Below are positions 44,071 to 52,900 of a stretch of 64,000 nucleotides of DNA, one piece after another. Where the stretch lies: assembly GCF_900104775.1 (NCBI RefSeq), contig NZ_FNSA01000003.1, forward strand, positions 620,001 through 684,000. The letters run 5' to 3'. Made by a program: the position numbers and the translations under genes. Numbering within the stretch: position 1 is the first letter of the stretch; every line of letters begins with the position of its first letter. Under the pieces are notes generated by a model, which had not been told where the DNA came from, ran no database searches, and saw only the letters and a program-made list of their open reading frames with translations. The DNA is from Tsukamurella tyrosinosolvens. GTDB taxonomy: Bacteria; Actinomycetota; Actinomycetes; Mycobacteriales; Mycobacteriaceae.

Positions 44071-45864
44071 CTACAGGACGGAGGTGTCCAGGTCGAGCGT
44101 GGTGCGGTCGAGCGCGGCCAGCAGGTCGAACTCGGTGTGCGCCTTGGGCAGCTCGTAGACGAAGAAGTACTGCGTCGCCGCCCGCTTGCCGCGGTAGAAG
44201 GCGTCCTCGCGCGCGGTGCCGTCCTCCGCGTAGGTCGCGAGCGCCTGGTCCAGCCACAGCCACGCCACCACGACGTGCCCGAGGCCGTCGAGGTAGGACG
44301 TCGCGTTCGCCAGCGACAGCGCGGGATCGCCGGTGCCGCCGAGCGCCATCGTGACCTCCACGGCGCGCTGCGCGGCCGTCCGCAGCGCGGTGGCGTGCGG
44401 CGCCAGTTCGTCGACCTTGTCGGCGCGGGCGGCCGTCGCCTCGATCCGACCCAGCAGCGCGCCGAAGGCCGCGCCGCCGTGCTGCGGCACCTTGCGGCCC
44501 AGCAGATCCAGGCCGTGGATCGCCTTGGCGCCCTCGTGGATCGCGTTGAGCCGGTTGTCCCGGTACAGCTGCTCGACGTTGAACTCGCGCGTGTAGCCGT
44601 AGCCGCCGTGGATCTGGATGGCGTAGTCGTTGGCCTTCGTCGCCCACTCGCTGGGCCAGCTCTTGATGATCGGGGTGAGGAAGTCGAGCAGCTGCCCGGC
44701 GGCGGTCCGCTCCTCCTCCGACGGTGCGGTGTCCGCGTCGTCGACGAGGCGCGCCCCGAACAGCGCGAGCGCCAGGCCGCCCTCGACGTAGCTCTTCTGC
44801 GCGAGCAGCATTCGGCGCACGTCGGGGTGCTCGATGATCGGGACCTGCGGACCCGTCGGGGCGGTCACGGGCCGGCCCTGCACGCGGGTCTTGGCGTACT
44901 CCAGCGACTGCAGGTAGCCGGTGTAGCCGATCGCCGACGACGCGAGGCCCACGGCGACGCGCGCCTCGTTCATCATCTGGAACATCTGGACCAGGCCGCG
45001 GTTCTCGGTGCCCACCAGGTAGCCGGTGGCACCGTCGAGCGAGAGCAGGCAGTTGGTGGTGCCCTTGTTGCCCATCTTGTGGTTCAGGCTGACCAGCGTC
45101 ACGGCGTTGCGCTCGCCGACCGACTGATCGTCGTTCACCAGGTACTTCGGCACGATGAACAGCGAGATGCCCTTGACGCCGTCCGGCGCGCCGGGGACCT
45201 TCGCGAGCACGAGGTGGACGATGTTCTCGGACATCTCGTGGTCGCCGCCGGTGATCCACATCTTGGTGCCGGTGATGGCGTAGCTGCCGTCCTCGCGCGG
45301 CTCGGCCTTCGCGCTGATGTCGGCGAGCGCGGAGCCGGCGTCGGGCTCCGAGAGGCACATGGTGCCGGTGAACCGGCCCTCGATCATCGGCTCGAGGAAC
45401 AGCCGCTTCTGCTCGTCGGTGCCGAAGGAGCGGATCACGTTGCCGTTGCCCAGGGTGAGGCCCGAGTAGACGGTGGTGGAGACGTTCGCGGCCTGCATCC
45501 ACGCGAACGCGGCCTTGCTGATCAGCGAGGGCAGGCCGATGCCGCCCTCCTCGGCGGGGAGTTCGCCGAAGGTCAGGCCCGAGGCCGCGATCGCGTCGAG
45601 CCCGGCCTTGGTCGCGGGGAGCGTCTTCGCGGTGCCGTCGGGCTGGATCGTCGGCTCGTTCGCGTCGGCGTCCTTGTAGTGGTTCGACAGCTTCTGCACC
45701 GCGATGTCGGCCGCCAGGTCGAGCGCGGCGTCGAAGGTCTCCTTCGAGTGGTCCGCGAAGACGTCGCGCTTGGTGAGCTCCTCCGCGTTCAGCCACTCGT
45801 AGAGCAGGAAGTCGACGTCACGGGGATTGAGCAGCGGGGTCTGCGCTGCGATGTTCTGCTTCAC
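44071..45864 (-). CDS. Acyl-CoA dehydrogenase with C-terminal extension (DmdC/FadE-type)
   Basis: 597 residues. FAD/substrate segments MCLSEPDAGSALADISAKA and KMWITGGDHEMSENIVHLVLA are conserved; the catalytic base is the Glu of LNAIHEGAKAIHGLDLLGRK, and YAIQIHGGYGYTREFNVEQLYRD is the usual C-terminal ACAD segment. About 125 extra residues follow. The N-terminal LNPRDVDFLLYEWLN is typical of the long DmdC/AidB-like branch, acting on 3-methylthio-propionyl- or other acyl-CoAs. GTG 45864 has GGAGA five bases upstream. TAAGGT at 45918-45913 is a candidate -10. Confidence 0.9.
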   Translation of the reverse strand: MKQNIAAQTPLLNPRDVDFLLYEWLNAEELTKRDVFADHSKETFDAALDLAADIAVQKLSNHYKDADANEPTIQPDGTAKTLPATKAGLDAIAASGLTFGELPAEEGGIGLPSLISKAAFAWMQAANVSTTVYSGLTLGNGNVIRSFGTDEQKRLFLEPMIEGRFTGTMCLSEPDAGSALADISAKAEPREDGSYAITGTKMWITGGDHEMSENIVHLVLAKVPGAPDGVKGISLFIVPKYLVNDDQSVGERNAVTLVSLNHKMGNKGTTNCLLSLDGATGYLVGTENRGLVQMFQMMNEARVAVGLASSAIGYTGYLQSLEYAKTRVQGRPVTAPTGPQVPIIEHPDVRRMLLAQKSYVEGGLALALFGARLVDDADTAPSEEERTAAGQLLDFLTPIIKSWPSEWATKANDYAIQIHGGYGYTREFNVEQLYRDNRLNAIHEGAKAIHGLDLLGRKVPQHGGAAFGALLGRIEATAARADKVDELAPHATALRTAAQRAVEVTMALGGTGDPALSLANATSYLDGLGHVVVAWLWLDQALATYAEDGTAREDAFYRGKRAATQYFFVYELPKAHTEFDLLAALDRTTLDLDTSVL

Positions 45865-45967
45865 GGTTCTCCGATCCGGGCTGATACTGCGGAGCGATCT
45901 TACTCGGCGGTAACCTTACCCGAAATTCCTTCAACCATGAATATTTGTGACGTCCGTCAACCTGCGG

Positions 45968-47113
45968 TCAGCGGGCGCGCCACGCCGCGGACTGCTGCGT
46001 CGCGATCGACACGAGCCGGTCCAGCCCGAAGTTCACGTCCAGCAGGTGCGTGCCCATCAGCGGCAGCTCGTTGATCGGCTGCGGCACCGTCAGGCGGATC
46101 CGGTACATGCTGTGCCGGTTGACCTCCGAGCAGCCGCCCACGCCGCGGCTCCTGCTCACCGTCCACGTGCTCGCCGACGTGGGCAGGGCCTTGGGGAACG
46201 TCGTGTAGTCCATGAGCACGGAGATGATCCCGAACGCGTAGCGCTCGCTCGGCACCGTCACGCCGACGGGACCGGAGTCGCCGGACAGCGGGCCGGGGTC
46301 GGTGCAGGCGACGTGCTTGCCCGCGCCCACGGGGAGCTCCATCGTCTGGGAGAGCAGGTCGAGGTCGGTGTTGCCGAACATCGAGATCACCGGCGCGGCG
46401 GTGTCGGTGGAGTACGCCACGACGCAGCCGAACTCGCCGCGGCGGGTGCACAGCGGGATGTTCCGGAAGTCGCCACCCGTCGTGCTTCCCGTCGCCGTGG
46501 TCACGTTGCCGCCCATCAGGAAGGCGCCGACGAGGCGGTTCCGGACCGCCGCGTTGCCGTCGATCTCCTCGCGGATCAGCTTGCGCAGCATCATCGTTCC
46601 CTGTGAGTGTCCGATGAGCACGACGCCGCGGCCGCCGTTGTCGCGCGCCAGGTACTCGCGCCAGGCCGTCCGCACGGCGTCGTACGCGGTGTCCACGACC
46701 GGCCGGAGGTGCATCAGCATCGTGGGCGCGAGGCCCGTCAGCGTGATCTGCGGGTAGACCGGCGCGAAGACTCGGCACATCGACCCGAACCGCGCCGCCT
46801 GGAACCGGGCGATCGAGTCCACCTCGGGCATGCGGACCGGGTTGGCGTTGAGCGCCACCTGGTTGGTCACCGTCGGATAGACGTAGAAGCAGTCGACGGC
46901 CTTCTCGGCGTCGGTCACCTTCCGCGCCGGTGTGCTCTTCCCGGTGCCGAGGTCGGTGGTGTCGGTGGGGAGGGTGCACGGGTTCGCCGTGCCCGGCCGG
47001 CACATCCACGTCGTCGACGGTGCGCCCTGGGCCGCGCCCGCCGCCAGGCCCGCGCCGAGCGCGAGGGTCGCCGTTACCGCTGCGAGTCGCCCGAGGGCGC
47101 GCCGGAGGATCAT
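45968..47113 (-). CDS. Secreted DUF3089 alpha/beta hydrolase
   Basis: 381 residues. A signal peptide (LRRALGRLAAVTATLALGAG... AQGAPS) precedes a DUF3089 domain with DCFYVYPTV, the nucleophile elbow VVLIGHSQGTMMLRKLI, and GFLMGG-like and DFRNIPLCTRRGEFGCVVAYST segments. Several cysteines suggest disulfides outside the membrane. The family is related to lipases/cutinases; substrate unknown. TATCGT lies exactly six bases before ATG 47113, supporting the start and a leaderless mRNA. Confidence 0.87.
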   Translation of the reverse strand: MILRRALGRLAAVTATLALGAGLAAGAAQGAPSTTWMCRPGTANPCTLPTDTTDLGTGKSTPARKVTDAEKAVDCFYVYPTVTNQVALNANPVRMPEVDSIARFQAARFGSMCRVFAPVYPQITLTGLAPTMLMHLRPVVDTAYDAVRTAWREYLARDNGGRGVVLIGHSQGTMMLRKLIREEIDGNAAVRNRLVGAFLMGGNVTTATGSTTGGDFRNIPLCTRRGEFGCVVAYSTDTAAPVISMFGNTDLDLLSQTMELPVGAGKHVACTDPGPLSGDSGPVGVTVPSERYAFGIISVLMDYTTFPKALPTSASTWTVSRSRGVGGCSEVNRHSMYRIRLTVPQPINELPLMGTHLLDVNFGLDRLVSIATQQSAAWRAR

Positions 47114-47147
47114 GCGGCGACGATATACCGGAAGTTTTGGAATTCTC

Positions 47148-48290
47148 TCAGTATTCGGAGAATCGGTCGACCAGCGCCCGCCGGTCGACCTTGCCGGGCC
47201 CGCGCCGGGGCAGCGCGTCGAGGAGGTACAGCGCCCGCGGGGCCGCCGTCCGGTCCAGCTCGGCCTCGACGGCCTCCCGCAGCAGTTCGACGGTGACGTC
47301 CGCCCCCGGCCCCGGCACGACCGCCGCGGCCACCCGCTGGCCGAGCCGCGGATCGGGCTGGGCGAAGACGGCGACCTCGGCCACGCCGGGCACCCGGGCG
47401 AGCACGGCCTCGACGACCTGCGGGAGCACCGTCAGGCCGCCGGTGGAGATGGCCTCGTCGAGGCGGCCCGTGACGGCGAGGACGCCGTCCGTGAGCGTCC
47501 CCGCGTCGTCGGTGCGGAACCAGCCGGGCTCGGCGAAGGCGGGGTGCTCGGGGAGGTTCCGGTAGCCGAGGGCCACCGTCGGGCCGCCGAGGACGACGCG
47601 CGATGCGGGGCCGTCCAGGCGGATCTCGACGCCCGGGAGGGGCGCACCGTCGTACACGCAGCCTCCGGCGGTCTCGCTCATCCCGTACGTGCGGACCATG
47701 CGGACGCCGGCGGCGAGCGCCGCCTCGCGGACCGGGGCGGGACAGGCGGCGCCGCCGATGAGCACCCCGTCGAACCGGGCGAGGGCCTCCGTCGCGGCGG
47801 GGTCCGCGAGGACCTTCACGAGCTGGGTGGGGACGAGGGAGACGTACCGACGGTCCGCGGTCATCCGGGCGTGGGCCGCGGCGAGGGCGGACGGGTCGAA
47901 GCCGGCGCGCACGTCGAGCTCCGCGGGCGCGTGGCCCGCGGCGAGGGAGCGGAGCATCACCTGTACGCCCGCGACGTGCTGCGGCGGCATGGCGAGCAGC
48001 CACTGCCCGGGGCCGCCGAGCCGCGCGTGCGTCCCCGCGGCGCTGGCGGCGAGGGCCTCGCGGGTGAGCATCGCGCCCTTGGGGGTGCCGGTCGTGCCGG
48101 ACGTGGCGACGACGAGGGCCACGCGCTCGTCGATCGGGGTGCCCGCGGCGAGCGCGCCGGTGAGCCGCTCGGCCTCGCGCGGATCGTGCGCGGGCACCGG
48201 CAGCCACGCGGGCGCCGTGCCCTCCAACAGGGCGGTCAACTGCGGCAGGGCGGATGCGACGGTGTCGATCCGCAGCGGTTCGAGGTTCAC
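47148..48290 (-). CDS. menE: o-Succinylbenzoate-CoA ligase
   Basis: 380 residues, short for an AMP-forming ligase as expected of actinobacterial MenE. Adenylation motifs are VATSGTTGTPKGAMLT (P-loop), YGMSETAGGCVYDG and WFRTDDAG, and the C-terminal lysine segment is PRRGPGKVDRRAL. It activates o-succinylbenzoate to its CoA thioester, the substrate of MenB. The GTG start overlaps the upstream DUF3349 stop by four bases (GTGA), so the two are translated together. Confidence 0.94.
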   Translation of the reverse strand: MNLEPLRIDTVASALPQLTALLEGTAPAWLPVPAHDPREAERLTGALAAGTPIDERVALVVATSGTTGTPKGAMLTREALAASAAGTHARLGGPGQWLLAMPPQHVAGVQVMLRSLAAGHAPAELDVRAGFDPSALAAAHARMTADRRYVSLVPTQLVKVLADPAATEALARFDGVLIGGAACPAPVREAALAAGVRMVRTYGMSETAGGCVYDGAPLPGVEIRLDGPASRVVLGGPTVALGYRNLPEHPAFAEPGWFRTDDAGTLTDGVLAVTGRLDEAISTGGLTVLPQVVEAVLARVPGVAEVAVFAQPDPRLGQRVAAAVVPGPGADVTVELLREAVEAELDRTAAPRALYLLDALPRRGPGKVDRRALVDRFSEY

Positions 48291-48646
48291 TCGCCGTGCG
48301 TCTTGGGGCAGCCGCCGGGGTTGAGCGGGGCGTCGTCGAAGGGCCAGCCCTTGCGCTCGAGGCGCTCGCGGACGCGGGTGATGTCCTTCTCGAGCGGCAT
48401 CTCGTGGGTGTGGCCGCTGATGGCGACGCCCGCGTCGACGCGGGTGATCGGCTCGAGCCCCTCGGGGGAGAGGTGCGCGTCGTCGATCAGTTCGCGCGTG
48501 ACTTCCCGCAGCTCCTCCTTCGTCAGCTGTCGGTCGAGCAGCGCGAGGAGCGGCTGGTAGTCGGTGCTGGGCACCCCGTCGGGATACCCGGCACGCAGCC
48601 AATCGACGATCCTGGCCAGGAAGCCCGGACTCGAACTCGAACTCAT
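48287..48646 (-). CDS. DUF3349 protein, copy 1
   Basis: 119 residues. FLARIVDWLRAGYPDGVPSTDYQPLLALLDRQLTKEELREV is the DUF3349 helical domain; the second half (VRERLERKGWPFD) ends with a Pro/Gly/Cys tail. Function is unknown; homologue Rv0543c sits next to menE in mycobacteria. ATG 48646 has AGGTGGGG upstream. It is translationally coupled to menE and is separated from its paralogue (copy 2) by a terminator, so the copies are expressed separately. Confidence 0.85.
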   Translation of the reverse strand: MSSSSSPGFLARIVDWLRAGYPDGVPSTDYQPLLALLDRQLTKEELREVTRELIDDAHLSPEGLEPITRVDAGVAISGHTHEMPLEKDITRVRERLERKGWPFDDAPLNPGGCPKTHGE

Positions 48647-48719
48647 GAAGACCCCACCTCCGGTGCGAGGGTGCGCCCTGGGGCGCGGTAGTGCCGTCGA
48701 TACGGGCACCGATACGGGA

Positions 48720-48755
48720 ACGGCCCCCTATCCGGACTCCAGGATAGGGGGCCGT
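48720..48755. terminator. Terminator between the two DUF3349 genes
   Basis: Perfect 14-bp stem ACGGCCCCCTATCC (48720-48733) / GGATAGGGGGCCGT (48742-48755) with an 8-base loop; minus-strand transcripts from the Pit region would end here. Confidence 0.85.
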
Positions 48756-48792
48756 CCGCGGCTCGGGAGAGCGACAGCGAAGAGAACGTGTT

Positions 48793-49104
48793 TCAGCTGG
48801 CGAAACCGGTGAGCGGCCAGCCGCCGGCGGCCAGCTTGCTCGCGACGTGGCGCAGGTCCTCGTCGCTGGGCTCGGCCTGGGTCACCTTGGTGATCGCGGC
48901 CTCGATCTCGTCCTTGTGGACCTCGTCGGGGCGCTGGGCCAGGATGCGGCCGATCACCGCGTCGACCTCGGTCTCCGACAGCTGCTTGGTGAGCAGCGCG
49001 AGCAGGGGGAAGTAGTCCTTCGGCGGCACGCCCTCGGGGTAACCGGCGCGGAGCCAGTCGAGGACCTGCTGGAGGACGCCGTCCTGGGAGTTCTCGGTGG
49101 TCAT
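48793..49104 (-). CDS. DUF3349 protein, copy 2
   Basis: 103 residues, clearly a tandem paralogue of copy 1: VLQQVLDWLRAGYPEGVPPKDYFPLLALLTKQLSETEV aligns with the same segment there. The second half (EIEAAITKVTQAEPSDEDLRHVASKLAAGGWPL) is closer to the usual family length. It is acidic where copy 1 is mixed. It follows the 100-residue membrane protein after 11 bases and ends at the strong hairpin, so it belongs with the Pit unit. Function unknown. Confidence 0.85.
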   Translation of the reverse strand: MTTENSQDGVLQQVLDWLRAGYPEGVPPKDYFPLLALLTKQLSETEVDAVIGRILAQRPDEVHKDEIEAAITKVTQAEPSDEDLRHVASKLAAGGWPLTGFAS

Positions 49105-49115
49105 GTCGTCGGCCC

Positions 49116-49418
49116 TTACTTCTTCTTCTCGAACCACGGGTAGATGTTGTCGAAGGTGAGCTCGTACTTGAAGCCCGAGGCCACGATCATCGAGACGCCG
49201 AGCACGACCGCGACGATCACGATGAGGAAGGCGATCGCGGCGAGCGCGTTGCCCACCGGGTTGGGCTTGTGGACGGTGCCGTCCTCCCGCTCGTGACCGT
49301 TGCCGATCGCGAGACCGCGGACCCCCACAGCGAAGAGGGCGGGCAGACCGGCGCCGAGGATGAGGCCCACGAGGAGGACCTTCCACACAGCGTCGAGGGC
49401 GAGGGAAATCGTATGCAT
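49116..49418 (-). CDS. Small membrane protein (Rv0544c-like)
   Basis: 100 residues with two membrane helices (KVLLVGLILGAGLPALFAVGVRGLAIG and NALAAIAFLIVIVAVVLGVSMIVASG) and a short aromatic/basic end (DNIYPWFEKKK). It has the mycobacterial Rv0544c position between Pit and DUF3349. AGGGGA is eight bases before ATG 49418. No known motif; a helper role for the adjacent phosphate transporter is only inferred from constant linkage. Confidence 0.82.
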   Translation of the reverse strand: MHTISLALDAVWKVLLVGLILGAGLPALFAVGVRGLAIGNGHEREDGTVHKPNPVGNALAAIAFLIVIVAVVLGVSMIVASGFKYELTFDNIYPWFEKKK

Positions 49419-49430
49419 GCTCTGGTCCCC

Positions 49431-50678
49431 TTAGACCTTGGCCTCGGTGGGCGCGACCGCGTTGGTCTCGTCGTCCCACTCGGCGTTGACGTTGTTGGAG
49501 TCGACCTTCTGCTGCTGGGCGCGCCAGTACATGTAGCCCGACAGGGCGCAGAGGATGGCGAAGGCGACGATCGGACCCGCCAGGGTCGGGATCTTCGCGG
49601 CCACGAAGTACATCACCGCGCCGACGAGGGCGGCGGCGGGCAGCGTGATCACCCAGGCGGCGACCATGCGGAGCGCGACGTTCCAGCGGACCGTCGCGCC
49701 CGGCTTGCCGACGCCCGAGCCGAGGATCGAGCCCGTGGCGACGTGCGTCGTCGAGAGCGCGAAGCCGAGGTGGCTCGACACGAGGATGATGGTGGCCGAC
49801 GAGGCCTCGGCGGCCATGCCCTGCGGCGAGCTGATCTCGATCAGGCCCTTGCCCAGGGTGCGGATGATGCGCCAGCCGCCCAGGAAGGTGCCCAGGGCGA
49901 TCGCGGCGGCGGCGGAGAACTTCACCCACAGCGGGACGCCGTGCGTGTCGTCCCAGAAGAGGAGGCTTCCGCTGCTGCCGGGGTTGCCCTGGCTGTAGCC
50001 GATCAGCGCGAGGGTGATGACGCCCATGGTCTTCTGCGCGTCGTTGGTGCCGTGCGCCAGCGAGACGAGCGAGGCGGTGCCGATCTGGCCCCAGCGGAAG
50101 CCCTCCTCGGTGAACCGCTCCGCGACGCCGGCGACGATCTTGAACACCAGGAACGTGCCCACGGCGGCGACGATGCCTGCGACGACCGGGGCGAACAGCG
50201 CCGGGAGGACGACCTTGCCGATGACACCGTCGAGCTTGGCGGTGCCGTTCCAGACGACGCCGCTGACGCCGAGGGCGGCGATCGCGGCGCCGATCATGCC
50301 GCCGAACAGCGCGTGCGAGCTGGAGCTGGGCAGGCCGAGCAGCCAGGTCAGCAGGTTCCAGATGATGCCGCCGATGAGGCCGGCCAGCACGATGATCAGC
50401 AGCGCGCGGCCGCCGTTCTCGATGAGCTCGGGCTTCGGCGAGCCGTCCTTGTTCTGGATCTTGATCACCGCGTTGGTCACGGTCAGAGCGACCTCGACGG
50501 ACAGGAAGGCACCCACCAGGTTCAGGATCGCCGACAGGCTCACGGCCGTCTTCGGCTTCAGGGCACCGGTCGCGATGGAGGTGGCCATCGCGTTGCCCGT
50601 GTCGTGGAAGCCGTTGGTGAAGTCGAAGGCGAGGGCCGTCACGATCACCAACAGCAGGATGATGAGTTCGCTGTTCAT
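49431..50678 (-). CDS. pitA: Low-affinity inorganic phosphate transporter, Pit family
   Basis: 415 residues, about ten helices. The two Pit signature repeats are FDFTNGFHDTGNAMATSIATGALKP and SLVSLAHGTNDAQKTMGV, which build the phosphate/metal site; LPSSSSHALFGGMIGA and ALSTTHVATGSILGSG are the paired Ser/Thr hairpins. It imports metal-phosphate by proton symport. ATG 50678 fits the family start; an in-frame start at 50783 would add a charged extension without similarity. It heads the unit pit / membrane protein / DUF3349. Confidence 0.93.
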   Translation of the reverse strand: MNSELIILLLVIVTALAFDFTNGFHDTGNAMATSIATGALKPKTAVSLSAILNLVGAFLSVEVALTVTNAVIKIQNKDGSPKPELIENGGRALLIIVLAGLIGGIIWNLLTWLLGLPSSSSHALFGGMIGAAIAALGVSGVVWNGTAKLDGVIGKVVLPALFAPVVAGIVAAVGTFLVFKIVAGVAERFTEEGFRWGQIGTASLVSLAHGTNDAQKTMGVITLALIGYSQGNPGSSGSLLFWDDTHGVPLWVKFSAAAAIALGTFLGGWRIIRTLGKGLIEISSPQGMAAEASSATIILVSSHLGFALSTTHVATGSILGSGVGKPGATVRWNVALRMVAAWVITLPAAALVGAVMYFVAAKIPTLAGPIVAFAILCALSGYMYWRAQQQKVDSNNVNAEWDDETNAVAPTEAKV

Positions 50679-50884
50679 GGTGAAAATACTGAGGCCGAGG
50701 GTCCCGTTCCACCAAACGGGTGAGACGGGTCCGACATCCTTCTGACCTGCAGGTTCGCGCTCGTCCGGCGAGCGTTCACCCAATGTTCATTCAGGACGCT
50801 CTCAGAATCCCCCGACGCTGTCCGATTTATGCCCTTTCAACGGTGTCCGCAGGCCGACTGATGCGCCGTGACTACTATTTGCGC

Positions 50885-52024
50885 ATGGCGTCTTTGGATA
50901 TCCGCGTGTTGGGCCAGGTCTCGCTCTCCGTGGACGGCGCACCCAACGAGGTCTCGGGCGTGAAGCCGCGCTCCGTGCTCGCGCTGCTGGTGATGAACCG
51001 CGGCCGCGCCGTCACCGTCGACTCGCTCAGCGAGCAGGTCTGGGACGGCAACCCGCCCGCCTCCGCGCGTGCCAGCCTGCAGGTCTTCGTCAGCGGCCTG
51101 CGCAAGGCGCTGCGCGGCCCGGGCGCCGGCTCGGGCCTCGACGGCCTGCTGGTCACCTCCGGGTCCACCTATCGCCTCGACCTCGAGCCCGAGCAGTCCG
51201 ACATCGGCCGGTTCGACTCGGCCCGCCGGCGCGGCGCCGAGCTCGCCGCGGCCGGCCGCTACGACCAGGCCTCGCTGGCGTTCGCCTCCGCGCTGTCGGA
51301 GTTCCGCGGCGACGCCGTCGCCGATCTGCGGGGCCTGCAGTTCGCCGACAACTTCGCCATCGGCATGGCCGAGGAGCGTGCCGCGGTGCAGTCCGCGATG
51401 TACGACGCGGAGATCGCCGCCGGCCGCGCCGCGTCGGTCATCGGGGAACTGCGCCGCCTCGTCTCCGAGCATCCGCTGCAGGAGCCGCTGTGGGGTCAGC
51501 TCATCACCGCGCTCTACGTGACGGGCCGCCAGGCGGACGCCCTCGAGGCCGCCCGCGACCTGCGCCGCACCCTCGCCGACGAGCTCGGCGCCGATCCGAC
51601 GCCCGCCCTCGTCGAGCTGGAGGGCAAGGTGCTGCGGCAGGAACAGCTGGCGTTCACCGTCGCGCGCCCCGCCGCGCAGCCGGGCGACGGCCGCGCCTTC
51701 GAGAAGACCGAGACCGACGTGACCATCGACGGCGCCGGCCCCCGCGGCACGCTCACCGCCGAGGACGGCACGGAGTACCCGGTACGCGGCGAGGTCCGGC
51801 TCGGCCGCCTCCCCGACAACGACATCAGCATCGACGACACCAAGGTCTCCCGGGAGCACGCCGTGATCACCGGCTCCGTGAGCGGCTTCGCCGTGCGAGA
51901 CCTGCAGTCCTCCAACGGCACCTACGTGGGCGAGCGACGCGTCGCCGGCCAGCACCCGCTGTCCGACGGTGACGAGCTCACCCTCGGCCGCACCACCTTC
52001 CGCTTCCGCGTGATCGAGGAGTAG
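50885..52024 (+). CDS. EmbR/AfsR-type transcriptional regulator (winged helix, BTAD, FHA)
   Basis: 379 residues in three parts: an OmpR-like winged helix (residues 1-100; DIRVLGQVSLSVDG, SVLALLVMNRGRAVTVDSLSEQVWDG), a bacterial transcriptional activation domain (about 105-255; HPLQEPLWGQLITALYVTGRQADALE), and an FHA domain (about 300-379; VRLGRLPDNDISIDDTKVSREHAVI, SSNGTYV) that binds phosphothreonine. This is the layout of mycobacterial EmbR, which is controlled by Ser/Thr kinases. TACTAT (50873-50878) lies exactly six bases before the ATG. It is divergent from pitA with a 206-base gap. Targets unknown. Confidence 0.92.
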   Translation: MASLDIRVLGQVSLSVDGAPNEVSGVKPRSVLALLVMNRGRAVTVDSLSEQVWDGNPPASARASLQVFVSGLRKALRGPGAGSGLDGLLVTSGSTYRLDLEPEQSDIGRFDSARRRGAELAAAGRYDQASLAFASALSEFRGDAVADLRGLQFADNFAIGMAEERAAVQSAMYDAEIAAGRAASVIGELRRLVSEHPLQEPLWGQLITALYVTGRQADALEAARDLRRTLADELGADPTPALVELEGKVLRQEQLAFTVARPAAQPGDGRAFEKTETDVTIDGAGPRGTLTAEDGTEYPVRGEVRLGRLPDNDISIDDTKVSREHAVITGSVSGFAVRDLQSSNGTYVGERRVAGQHPLSDGDELTLGRTTFRFRVIEE

Positions 52025-52044
52025 CGAGGCGCTACGGTAGGCGG

Positions 52045-52389
52045 ATGATCAACGGGGCGCACATCATCCACTACTCCGCCGATGCGGACGCCGACCGTGC
52101 GTTCCTGCGCGACGTCCTCGGCGTCGAGGGGGTCGACGCCGGCCAGGGGTGGCTGATCCTGCCGCTGCCCGCGTCGGAGGTCGCGGTTCATCCGACGGAC
52201 GGGCCGCCGAAGCAGGAGCTGTACCTGATGTGCGACGACGTCGAGGCGGAGGTCGCGGCGCTGCGGGCGAAGGGTGTCGAGGCGGCGCCCATCACCGATC
52301 AGGGCTGGGGCCTGCTCACGTCGCTGACGCTCCCGGGCGGCGGTGCGATCGGGCTGTACCAGCCGCGGCACCAGCGTGCGCACGGCTGA
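52045..52389 (+). CDS. Glyoxalase/bleomycin-resistance-fold (VOC) protein
   Basis: 114 residues with a single VOC unit: GAHIIHYSADADADRAFLRDVLG, then LYLMCDDVEAEVAALRAKGVEAAP and LTLPGGGAIGLYQPRH. Typical metal ligands are partly present (His8, Glu in the later strands), so catalytic ability is uncertain. A Rv0546c-like gene sits near pitA and menB in mycobacteria, though on the other strand. TACGGT (52033-52038) lies six bases before ATG 52045. Function unknown. Confidence 0.82.
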   Translation: MINGAHIIHYSADADADRAFLRDVLGVEGVDAGQGWLILPLPASEVAVHPTDGPPKQELYLMCDDVEAEVAALRAKGVEAAPITDQGWGLLTSLTLPGGGAIGLYQPRHQRAHG

Positions 52390-52398
52390 CCGGCGCCG

Positions 52399-52860
52399 CT
52401 AACCCGCGTCGATCGCTGCGACGGTGGCCGCCAGGACGCGCCACCGTCGATGCCGGTGCCGGAACATCGCGCGCACGAACAGGCCCGTGAGCAGGCCCTG
52501 GACACCGTCCTCGATCTCGATCGCGTCGGTGTAGCGGCAGCGGTCCGGGCCGAGCGGCTCGAAGGTGAGGCGGTGGTTCCACACCCGGATGGGGCCGCCG
52601 TGCTCGTTGGTGTAGATCTCGAGGTCGTCGAGCCGCCGGACCGTGATCTCGTGGGTCCAGCTGGGGAGCACGCCGAGCCAGCGCACGCGCCTGCGCGCCG
52701 AGAAGCCCACCTCGACGGGAACGCCCGCGGGCGGGGCCCCGGCCAGGTCGAAGGACAGCACGGGCGCGAGGACGAAGAGCATGACCTCGGGCGTCGCCGC
52801 CATCGTCCGGGCGCGGGCGGCGGGCAGCGGAAGGTCGGTGCTAATGGAAATGATTCCCAT
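52399..52860 (-). CDS. SRPBCC-fold protein of unknown function
   Basis: 153 residues. VEVGFSARRRVRWLGVLPSWTHEITVRRLDDLEIYTNEHGGPIRVWNHRLTFEPLGPDRCRYTDAIEIEDG is the START/SRPBCC beta-sheet, with the long final helix LLTGLFVRAMFRHRHRRW. Such proteins bind hydrophobic ligands in a deep cavity. TAGCGT is seven bases before ATG 52860, consistent with a leaderless mRNA. It ends convergently with the VOC gene. Confidence 0.78.
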   Translation of the reverse strand: MGIISISTDLPLPAARARTMAATPEVMLFVLAPVLSFDLAGAPPAGVPVEVGFSARRRVRWLGVLPSWTHEITVRRLDDLEIYTNEHGGPIRVWNHRLTFEPLGPDRCRYTDAIEIEDGVQGLLTGLFVRAMFRHRHRRWRVLAATVAAIDAG

Positions 52861-52900
52861 ATTGTCGACGCTACCCGGTGCGGAGATGTCTGGGAAGGGG

